The position numbers and the translations under genes are program-made. From Rhodoferax sp. (GTDB lineage: Bacteria > Pseudomonadota > Gammaproteobacteria > Burkholderiales > Burkholderiaceae), in the NCBI GenBank assembly GCA_020048295.1, contig JAIFMT010000250.1:1-7045 (forward strand): DNA of 7,045 nucleotides, read 5' to 3'. Shown in pieces: positions 1-5,872 of the stretch; the stretch's first letter is position 1, and every line of letters begins with the position of its first letter. The notes below the pieces were generated by a model. The model was given only the letters and a program-made list of their open reading frames with translations. It was not told the DNA's origin and did not search any database.

Positions 1-1
1 G

Positions 2-40
2 CTGCGTGCGGCCGAGCTGGTGGAGGAGGGACTGGAATGA
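2..40 (+). CDS. 3' end of an upstream gene, probably trpE (anthranilate synthase component I)
   Basis: Only the last 12 codons and a TGA stop are visible, reading LRAAELVEEGLE. The frame is open from the first full codon of the window, and its stop overlaps the ATG of the next gene (ATGA at 37-40), which is typical of translationally coupled genes in one operon. The product cannot be identified from 12 residues alone. TrpE is inferred because trpG and trpD lie downstream and because TrpE proteins of this group tend to end in a short charged helix with an R-A-x-E type segment. TrpE would convert chorismate to anthranilate together with TrpG. The alternative is any other gene of this operon. 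Confidence 0.5.
   Translation: MRAAELVEEGLE
22..30 (+). promoter_or_regulatory. Shine-Dalgarno sequence of the PhnD-like lipoprotein gene
   Basis: The purine-rich GGAGGAGGG lies 6 bases before the ATG at 37, inside the last codons of the upstream gene. It is by far the strongest ribosome binding site in the window and fixes this ATG as the start. There is no other in-frame ATG, GTG or TTG before the lipobox region. Confidence 0.75.
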
Positions 41-996
41 AAACAATAGCTGCTTGCGCAAGCAGAACGGGGGCTACAGGCCTATTTGGCATAAATTTAC
101 TGCGCTGGCTCGGGGCTGCGCTGTGCGCTGTTGTGCTGGCAGCATGCAGCCGCGAAGAAGCGGCCCCGCAACCCCAGTACACCAGCACGCCTGCTGTGGC
201 TGATGCGCGAACCCATTACGTGTTCCTGATTCACCCGCTGCAAAACCCGCAGTTGCTGCACCAGAAGTTTGAACCGCTGATGAACCATCTGTCGGCGCAG
301 TTGCCTGGTACCTCATTTGATCTGGAAACCTCCACCGACTACGCCGACTTCGAGCAAAAGCTGCGCAAACAAGGGCCGCACTTTGCCCTGCCCAACCCCT
401 ACCATGCGACATTGGCGCGCGACTGGGGCTACCACGTCATTGCCAAAATGGGTGATGACGCGTTGTTTCGCGGCATTTTCATCGTGCGCAAAGACAGTCC
501 GATTCACAAGGTGGCTGATTTGCGCGGCAAGGTGGTGGCCTACCCGGCCCCCACCGCGTTGGCCGCTGCCATGATGCCGCAGTTGTACTTGCAAAAAAAT
601 GGCATTGATGTGCAGACCGACATCAAGAACAACTACGTGGGCACGCACAACTCGTCCATCATGAACGCCTATTTGCGCCAAAGTGATGTGAGTGCCACCT
701 GGCCAGTGGCATGGTCGGCATTTGAACAATCTAACCCAAAGGAGGCCGCCGAACTCAAGGTCATCTGGCAGACCCCGACGCTAATTCAAAACGCCATCCT
801 GGCACGCAATGATGTGCCGGCACCGGTGGTTGCAGAAGTGACCCGGGTGCTGACCACGTTGCAGGACAAGCCAGACGGCCAGACGTTGCTCAAGGGCATG
901 GATACAGTGAATTTCGTCGCCGCCGGTGATGCTGATTTTGAAATCGTTCGCACTTTTCTCAAAGAGTTCAACACGCTGGTCAAGAAAGAAAAATGA
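37..996 (+). CDS. PhnD-like periplasmic substrate-binding lipoprotein (phosphate/phosphonate-binding family)
   Basis: This 319-residue protein is probably a ligand-binding lipoprotein of the PhnD / Phosphonate-bd family. A hydrophobic segment at residues about 21-36 ends in the lipobox LAAC with the lipidated cysteine at 37, followed by a polar linker. The mature part shows the family pattern: VFLIHPLQNPQ (62-72) followed by FEPLMNHLSAQLPG, then DLRGKVVAYPAPTA (161-174) and a GTHNSSIMNAYLRQSDVSAT segment (202-221), matching the usual 'DLkGK.va' and 'GsH...v..G..D' blocks. No ABC permease or ATPase gene is adjacent. Instead it overlaps a membrane GGDEF-EAL gene by 4 bases (ATGA at 993-996), so a sensory role feeding that protein is more likely than transport (inference). 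Oddity: the first ~20 codons are encoded by a dispersed repeat and use A+T-rich codons (AAA, ACA, ATA, CTA, TTA) unlike the rest, giving an unusually long n-region before the hydrophobic core. The ligand is unknown. Confidence 0.85.
   Translation: MKTIAACASRTGATGLFGINLLRWLGAALCAVVLAACSREEAAPQPQYTSTPAVADARTHYVFLIHPLQNPQLLHQKFEPLMNHLSAQLPGTSFDLETSTDYADFEQKLRKQGPHFALPNPYHATLARDWGYHVIAKMGDDALFRGIFIVRKDSPIHKVADLRGKVVAYPAPTALAAAMMPQLYLQKNGIDVQTDIKNNYVGTHNSSIMNAYLRQSDVSATWPVAWSAFEQSNPKEAAELKVIWQTPTLIQNAILARNDVPAPVVAEVTRVLTTLQDKPDGQTLLKGMDTVNFVAAGDADFEIVRTFLKEFNTLVKKEK
40..97 (+). repeat. Dispersed palindromic repeat, copy A (in the 5' coding end of the PhnD-like gene)
   Basis: This is the first of three related elements. 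Its 40-base core (46-85) aligns without gaps to cores at 4511-4550 and 5125-5164 (complement), with by-eye identities of 26/40 and 24/40. The best conserved blocks are the left end, atagctgctt, and the right end, gggct-a-n-aggc. It contains the perfect 16-base palindrome CTGCTTGCGCAAGCAG at 50-65, which could fold into a 6-bp stem with a GCGC loop beginning 10 bases after the start codon. The element begins at the upstream gene's stop codon and is translated as part of the lipoprotein signal region. Exact outer boundaries are uncertain. Confidence 0.7.
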
Positions 997-3893
997 CTCT
1001 GCCCAAGCGCCCGGCACTGCAGTGGTTTTCTGCAACGGTGCGCCGCCAGTTGATCTGGGGCGTAGCGCTGGTGCACGCGGTGATGATGAGCCTGTTTGTT
1101 TACGACCTGTCGGGGCGTCAGCGTGAGTTTTTGATCGAGAGCCAAACCAGCCAGGCCATCAGTCTGGCGCACAACCTGGCGCTGATCTCGGGCACGCCCA
1201 TGTTGTCGTCTGACTTTGCCGGTTTGCAGGAATTGACGGCGGCCATTGGTGCCTACCCCGGTGTGGTGCATGTCATGGTGTTTTTGCCGGGTGGCAAGAT
1301 CGTGGCGCACGGCGATGCGCAGCTGCGCGGCCAGTTTGTGACAGACTTTGCGCGGTTTGCTGCCACAGAGGGCACACAGCCGCGCATTCTGGTCAGCACC
1401 CAGGCGCTGGCCGATGTGGCCCTGCCGGTGATGATGGGTCAAAACCGAATTGGCTGGGTGCGGGTTGGGGTGGCACAAAGCGCAACCGCCAGCAAGCTGG
1501 CCGCCATCTCCCGCAGCGGGCTGGTGTATACCTTGCTGGCGATTGTGGTGGGCGTATTGCTGGCCTGGTGGCTGGCGCATCACCTGACCCGCCGGTTGAA
1601 CAGGCTGGCACGGGTGGCAGATGCCGTGAGTTCGGGCGAAACGCATTTGCGCGCAACGGTATCTGGCAATGATGAGTTGAGCCATCTGGCGCGGGCCTTC
1701 AATTTCATGCTGGATGTGCTGGCCCTGCAGGCGCGCAACGAGAAGAGCCTGCAAATGGAGCTTCAGGCAGAAAAAGAACTGGCGCAAGTCACGCTGGCAT
1801 CCATCGGTGATGCAGTGGTCACCACCAACGATGCCGGATGCGTCACCTTCATCAATGCCGCTGCGCAGAGCCTGACGGGCTGGAAAGCCAGTGAGGCACT
1901 TGGGAAACCGGTGATCCAGGTGTTTCATGTGCAGAACAGCCAGTCCAGTGTGGCGATCGACAATCCGGTGGCGCAGGTGCTGGTCACCGGGCGGGCCGTG
2001 GAGACCGAGGAGTACACGGCACTGCTGGCGCAGGACGGCAGCCAGTGCATGGTGGAGAGTCTGGCCTCGCCCATCTTTGCGCCTGACGGCAAGGTGCTGG
2101 GCTGTGTGCTGGTGTTTCGCGATGTGTCTGAAAAATTCATGGTGCAGGACCGCCTGCAATGGCAGGCTGGCCACGATGCCCTGACCGGGTTGCCCAACCG
2201 TGTGTTGCTGGCTGACCGCTTTGACCGGGCATTGGAAAAAGCACGGCGCAGCGGCACGCAGTTGGTGGTGTGCATGCTGGACCTGGATAAATTCAAGCCA
2301 GTCAACGACACCTATGGCCATGCGGTGGGCGATGTGCTGCTGGTGGAGCTGGCGGCCCGTTTGACGCATGAACTTCGCACGGTGGACACCTTGACCCGTC
2401 TGGGTGGCGATGAGTTCGTCATTCTTCTTGAGGACTTGGCCGATTCGGTTGATTTAAACACCCTGCTGGCGCGCATTTTGCAAACACTGGCTGATCCGTT
2501 CGAGATCAACGGCCATCATATTGGCATTACCGCGAGCCTGGGCTTGACGGTGTTTCCGCAAGATGACTCTGACCCGGACACCCTGTTGCGACATGCCGAC
2601 CAGGCAATGTATGTGGCCAAGCAGACCGGGCGCAACCGGTATTACCGCTTTGATGTGCTGCAAGATCGTCAGCTGGAGTCTGAACACCAGACCCTGACGC
2701 GCGTGCGCCAGGCCATGAACGACGGCGAGTTGCTGTTGCATTACCAGCCCAAGGTGAATTTGCGCAGTGGCGAGGTCGAAGGGTTTGAGGCCTTGCTACG
2801 CTGGCAGCATCCGCAAAACGGCATGATTCCGCCGCTGGCGTTTTTGCCGCTGATTGAGCAAACCGACCTGATTGCCGACATTGGCCAGTGGGTGATCGCG
2901 CGTGCGCTGGCGCAACTGCAGCAGTGGCAGCAGCAGGGTGCCGTGTGGCCGGTCAGTGTCAATATTGCGGCGCGGCACTTTCAGAAAGAAGATTTTTTTG
3001 AGCGCTTGCAGGCCACGCTGGCGCTGTACCCGGAGGTTTCGCCGTCGCTGCTGGAGTTTGAAATTCTGGAGTCGGCGGCACTGGCCGACTACCACGCCAT
3101 GAACGAGCTGATTGCCAGCTGCAAGCGGCTGGGCATCCGTTTTTCGCTCGATGACTTTGGTACTGGTTACTCCTCGCTGAGTTACTTGAAACGCTTACCG
3201 GTGCAAACACTCAAGATCGATCAGTCGTTTGTGCGCGACATGCTGGATGATCCGGAAGACCGCGCTTTGGTTGAATCGGTCATCAACATTGCCAAACTGT
3301 TCCGTTTGAGTGTGATTGCCGAGGGTGTGGAGTCGCTCGATCAGGGCGTATTGCTGCTGCGGCTGGGTTGTGAAGTGGTGCAAGGCTACGGAATTGCACG
3401 GCCGATGCCGGCGGAATCAGCCGCCGACTGGGCGCGCCATTACGTTCCAGATGCGCATTGGCGACGTTGGGCAGATGCGCCTTGGGAGTTGGGTGATTTG
3501 CCGTTGCTGATGGCGCAAAGTTATCACCAGGTGTGGATCAAGCGTGTGCTGGCGCTGGTGGAATCCAGCGTTGTGGCACCCGCTGAAGTCAAACTGCTGG
3601 ATTACACGCAATGCCACTTTGGCGCGTGGTACAGCGGTCATGGTGCGCTGCGTTATGGCCATTTGCCGGAATTCAAGACCATTGGTGTGCTGCACCAGCA
3701 AGTGCACCAGCTGGCCGACGAGTTGCTGCGTTTGCATGCCGCGGGCCAGCCTGAACAGGCGCGCGCAATGGCGGCCCACCTGATCAACCTGACGGACATG
3801 ATGCTGATGCGGCTGGACGACCTGCAGCGAGCGGCGCTGCTGTCGCTGGAAATGCCGCAATTGCACCTGTCCTTGAATTCATCTACTGAATGA
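993..3893 (+). CDS. Membrane sensor with HAMP-PAS-GGDEF-EAL and C-terminal CZB zinc-binding domain (c-di-GMP cyclase/phosphodiesterase)
   Basis: This 966-residue inner-membrane protein should make and/or degrade cyclic-di-GMP. Domain order: membrane segment about 20-37; periplasmic sensor region about 40-172 of no named family I can assign; second membrane segment about 176-196; HAMP about 191-245; a short coiled linker; PAS about 262-380; GGDEF about 390-552; EAL about 565-815; CZB about 840-945. GGDEF is intact at 471-475, with the inhibitory-site RxxD (RTVD, 462-465) at the canonical spacing. The EAL domain keeps E599-A600-L601, N657, E688, DDFGTGYSS (720-728), K741, E777 and Q797, so both activities look possible. 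The tail carries the CZB pattern H845, C874 (CHFGAWY), H901 and H905. The spacings of 29, 27 and 4 nearly match those I recall for the zinc ligands of E. coli DgcZ. The ATG overlaps the stop of the preceding binding-protein gene, suggesting a receptor/sensor pair. trpG follows after 12 bases. Which enzymatic activity dominates cannot be read from sequence. Confidence 0.93.
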   Translation: MTLPKRPALQWFSATVRRQLIWGVALVHAVMMSLFVYDLSGRQREFLIESQTSQAISLAHNLALISGTPMLSSDFAGLQELTAAIGAYPGVVHVMVFLPGGKIVAHGDAQLRGQFVTDFARFAATEGTQPRILVSTQALADVALPVMMGQNRIGWVRVGVAQSATASKLAAISRSGLVYTLLAIVVGVLLAWWLAHHLTRRLNRLARVADAVSSGETHLRATVSGNDELSHLARAFNFMLDVLALQARNEKSLQMELQAEKELAQVTLASIGDAVVTTNDAGCVTFINAAAQSLTGWKASEALGKPVIQVFHVQNSQSSVAIDNPVAQVLVTGRAVETEEYTALLAQDGSQCMVESLASPIFAPDGKVLGCVLVFRDVSEKFMVQDRLQWQAGHDALTGLPNRVLLADRFDRALEKARRSGTQLVVCMLDLDKFKPVNDTYGHAVGDVLLVELAARLTHELRTVDTLTRLGGDEFVILLEDLADSVDLNTLLARILQTLADPFEINGHHIGITASLGLTVFPQDDSDPDTLLRHADQAMYVAKQTGRNRYYRFDVLQDRQLESEHQTLTRVRQAMNDGELLLHYQPKVNLRSGEVEGFEALLRWQHPQNGMIPPLAFLPLIEQTDLIADIGQWVIARALAQLQQWQQQGAVWPVSVNIAARHFQKEDFFERLQATLALYPEVSPSLLEFEILESAALADYHAMNELIASCKRLGIRFSLDDFGTGYSSLSYLKRLPVQTLKIDQSFVRDMLDDPEDRALVESVINIAKLFRLSVIAEGVESLDQGVLLLRLGCEVVQGYGIARPMPAESAADWARHYVPDAHWRRWADAPWELGDLPLLMAQSYHQVWIKRVLALVESSVVAPAEVKLLDYTQCHFGAWYSGHGALRYGHLPEFKTIGVLHQQVHQLADELLRLHAAGQPEQARAMAAHLINLTDMMLMRLDDLQRAALLSLEMPQLHLSLNSSTE

Positions 3894-3905
3894 GAACCTA
3901 ACACC

Positions 3906-4496
3906 ATGAAACTCCTGATGATCGACAACTACGACAGCTTCACTTACAACATCGTCCAGTACCTGGGCGAGTTGGGTGCTGTGGTCACGGTGGCGCGCAA
4001 CGACGAAATCACGCTGGCTGACATGGATGCGATGCAGGCGGCCGACGCGCTGGACCGGCTGGTGATTTCGCCCGGGCCGTGTTCACCCGCCGAGGCGGGC
4101 ATCTCGGTGCAGGCCATCCGGCACTTTGCAGGCAAGCTGCCAATTTTGGGTGTTTGTCTGGGGCACCAGGCCATTGGTGCGGCGTTTGGCGGCAACATCA
4201 TTCGCGCCCAGCAACTCATGCATGGCAAGACCAGCGTCATGACCACCACCCAAGAGGGCGTGTTTGAAGGCCTGCCCCGGCAATTCACGGTGAACCGCTA
4301 CCACTCGCTGTCGATCGAGCGAGCCACTTGCCCGGCCTGTCTGAAAGTCACCGCCTGGACCGACGACGGTGAAATCATGGGCGTCAAGCACACCAGCCTG
4401 GATATCGAGGGCGTGCAGTTTCATCCAGAGAGCATCCTGACCGAGCACGGCCACGCCATGCTGAAGAACTTTTTGAAGCCGCGGGTAGGGCTTTGA
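3906..4496 (+). CDS. trpG: Anthranilate synthase component II (glutamine amidotransferase)
   Basis: This 196-residue cytoplasmic class I glutamine amidotransferase supplies ammonia from glutamine to TrpE for anthranilate synthesis. The N-terminus [15 protein letters not shown] is typical of TrpG/PabA. The oxyanion-hole region SPGPCSP (55-61), the nucleophile C84 in GVCLGHQ and the catalytic H173/E175 in FHPES are all present. RYHSL (131-135) and MHGKTS (105-110) are further family blocks. Length is normal, and the start is fixed by the conserved N-terminus, although only a weak ribosome binding site is visible before it. It starts 12 bases after the GGDEF-EAL gene, so it is probably co-transcribed with it. 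TrpG and PabA cannot be separated by motif alone, and many betaproteobacteria may use one protein for both anthranilate and aminodeoxychorismate synthesis. The trpD gene downstream supports the trp assignment. Confidence 0.96.
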   Translation: MKLLMIDNYDSFTYNIVQYLGELGAVVTVARNDEITLADMDAMQAADALDRLVISPGPCSPAEAGISVQAIRHFAGKLPILGVCLGHQAIGAAFGGNIIRAQQLMHGKTSVMTTTQEGVFEGLPRQFTVNRYHSLSIERATCPACLKVTAWTDDGEIMGVKHTSLDIEGVQFHPESILTEHGHAMLKNFLKPRVGL

Positions 4497-4497
4497 G

Positions 4498-4563
4498 TGC
4501 TATTTTAATGATTGCTGCTTACGCTTATTCAGCAAGGGCTAGAGGCTAATATGATACATAAAA
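4498..4563 (+). repeat. Dispersed palindromic repeat, copy B (trpG-ltaE intergenic region)
   Basis: The 54-base gap between trpG and ltaE is filled almost entirely by the second copy of the repeat. The core 4511-4550 ends exactly one base before the ltaE ATG. It is 28/40 identical by eye to copy C and 26/40 to copy A, without gaps. It can form a hairpin with TTGCTG (4512-4517) pairing with CAGCAA (4530-4535) across a 12-base loop. No T-run follows, so it is not an obvious terminator. The rightmost conserved block (gggctagaggc) carries the AGAGG that probably serves as the ribosome binding site of ltaE. Confidence 0.72.
4541..4545 (+). promoter_or_regulatory. ltaE: Probable ltaE ribosome binding site, supplied by repeat copy B
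   Basis: AGAGG lies 5 bases before the ATG at 4551. The same bases are the conserved right end of the dispersed repeat. An upstream hairpin within the repeat (4512-4535) leaves this site unpaired. It favours the ATG at 4551 over an in-frame TTG at 4512, which would add 13 residues encoded by the repeat. Confidence 0.6.
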
Positions 4564-5729
4564 CCATCGATCTGCGCAGTGACACCGTGACACAACCCAC
4601 GCCAGCCATGCGGGCTGCCATGGCAGCCGCGCCGGTGGGCGACGACGTGTTTGGCGACGACCCCACGGTCAACGCCTTGCAGGCACGACTGGCCGACATG
4701 CTGGGCTTTGAAGCGGCGTTGCTGGTGCCCACCGGCACCCAGAGCAACCTGTGCGCACTGCTGGCGCACTGCCAGCGCGGTGACGAGTACATCGTCGGTC
4801 AGATGGCGCACACCTACCGCTGGGAGGGCGGTGGCGCTGCCGTGCTGGGCAGCGTGCAGCCGCAGCCCTTGAACCACCAGGCCGATGGCACGTTGGCGCT
4901 GGACGACATCGAAGCCGCCATCAAACCCGATGACGCGCACTTTGCCAAAAGCCGCTTGCTGACATTGGAAAACACATTTGGCGGCAAGCTGTTGCCGTTT
5001 GACTATGTGCAAGCCGCCACCGATCTGGCCGCCCGCCGGGGTTTAAGCCGGCATCTGGATGGCGCGCGACTGTTCAATGCGGCGGTCGTGCAGGCCAGTC
5101 AAATTGCTGATAAAAATATAACAAATCAGCCTCTAGCCCAATCAGGTAAAGCGCTGGCAGCTATTGATTCAGGTGCATCTGGGGCATCCTCATACAGCGT
5201 GGAAAGCGTTGGGTTGGCGGCCATTCTGACCGAGGCCAGGCGCATCGCCCAGTGTTTTGACAGCGTCTCGGTGTGCCTGAGCAAAGGGCTGGGTGCGCCA
5301 GTCGGGTCGGTGCTGTGCGGCAGCCACGACTTGATTGCCCGCGCCCACCGCATTCGGAAAATGGCCGGTGGCGGCATGCGCCAGGCAGGCATTCTGGCGG
5401 CTGCCGGGCTTTATGCGCTAGATCACCATGTGGCGCGGCTGGCTGACGATCACGCGTTGGCCGCACGCTTGGCAGCCGGCTTGCAAGGCTTGCCCGGCAT
5501 CCAGGTGGAGCCACCGCACAGCAATATGGTGTTTGTTGATTTACTGGGACAGGCCAAAACCCGTGCGCCCGAGCTGCTTGCCTTTTTAGAGCAAAACGGC
5601 ATTCTGACCACCGGCCTGTATCGACTGCGACTGGTTACCCACCTGGATGTTGATGGCGCTGGCATTGACCACACCGTGGCGATGTTTCGGGCGTTTTTTG
5701 CCAACGCAGACCAGGCTGGCCATGACTGA
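4551..5729 (+). CDS. ltaE: Low-specificity L-threonine aldolase with an in-frame internal insertion
   Basis: This 392-residue PLP enzyme cleaves L-threonine/allo-threonine to glycine and acetaldehyde in the cytoplasm. Family blocks are [11 protein letters not shown] (7-17), [12 protein letters not shown] (28-39), PTGTQSN (60-66), the PLP-contacting D170 in HLDGAR, the PLP lysine K245 in [22 protein letters not shown] (269-278) and RLVTHLDV (360-367). The start at 4551 matches the usual N-terminus and the repeat-borne ribosome binding site. Oddity: D170 to K245 is 75 residues, whereas in E. coli LtaE, as I recall its sequence, the same interval is 31 (D166 to K197). About 44 extra residues (around 183-228) lie between FNAAVV and RRIAQCFDS. 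Their first half is encoded by a dispersed repeat in reverse orientation and uses A+T-rich codons, while the rest is a Gly/Ser-rich stretch. All other motifs are intact, so the enzyme may still fold and work. Placement between trpG and trpD is unusual. Confidence 0.93.
   Translation: MIHKTIDLRSDTVTQPTPAMRAAMAAAPVGDDVFGDDPTVNALQARLADMLGFEAALLVPTGTQSNLCALLAHCQRGDEYIVGQMAHTYRWEGGGAAVLGSVQPQPLNHQADGTLALDDIEAAIKPDDAHFAKSRLLTLENTFGGKLLPFDYVQAATDLAARRGLSRHLDGARLFNAAVVQASQIADKNITNQPLAQSGKALAAIDSGASGASSYSVESVGLAAILTEARRIAQCFDSVSVCLSKGLGAPVGSVLCGSHDLIARAHRIRKMAGGGMRQAGILAAAGLYALDHHVARLADDHALAARLAAGLQGLPGIQVEPPHSNMVFVDLLGQAKTRAPELLAFLEQNGILTTGLYRLRLVTHLDVDGAGIDHTVAMFRAFFANADQAGHD
5103..5172 (-). repeat. 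Dispersed palindromic repeat, copy C (inside the ltaE coding sequence)
   Basis: Read on the minus strand, the core 5125-5164 aligns without gaps to copies A and B (24/40 and 28/40 identical by eye). It shares atagctgc at the left and gggctagaggct at the right, with flanking A+T-rich sequence. It lies wholly within ltaE, in frame and without a stop, and encodes about 23 residues containing [14 protein letters not shown] in the middle of the enzyme. The frame used avoids the TAG inside both 'ctagcc' and its complement. The insertion in LtaE is longer (about 132 bases, roughly 5095-5230), so the repeat explains only part of it. Confidence 0.72.
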
Positions 5730-5872
5730 GCGGAGCGTTGTTGCGTCGGCGGTTGGTGTGTTTGGGCATGGCGTGGTAGTTGGCCCCAGACTGGCGCTGA
5801 GTGACAATCCGTTGCATTGAATCGCTGTCAGCCAGGTTCTTTGTTTCTATTGCCTGAATTTCTTTCATCACC

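Noticed and set aside
786..2369. Long open frame of 527 codons on the minus strand across the lipoprotein and GGDEF-EAL genes.
   Set aside because: It is the codon-bias shadow of two well-supported + strand genes. Its translation is rich in His, Gln and Arg with no recognisable domain.
4512..4535. Hairpin in repeat copy B as a rho-independent terminator after trpG.
   Set aside because: The stem is only 6 bp with a 12-base loop and no following T-run. It is better explained as repeat structure.
4512..4550. Upstream TTG start for ltaE adding 13 residues.
   Set aside because: The extra residues come from repeat copy B, are not part of the family, and the ATG at 4551 has AGAGG at good spacing and the expected N-terminus.
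5722..5820. Possible 32-codon reading frame beginning in the ltaE stop region ([17 protein letters not shown]...).
   Set aside because: It has no ribosome binding site, is very short, and shows no family I recognise. It may be a remnant but cannot be supported as a gene.
5806..5855. Possible sigma-70 promoter before trpD.
   Set aside because: No pair of -35/-10 hexamers with acceptable match and 16-18 base spacing was found.
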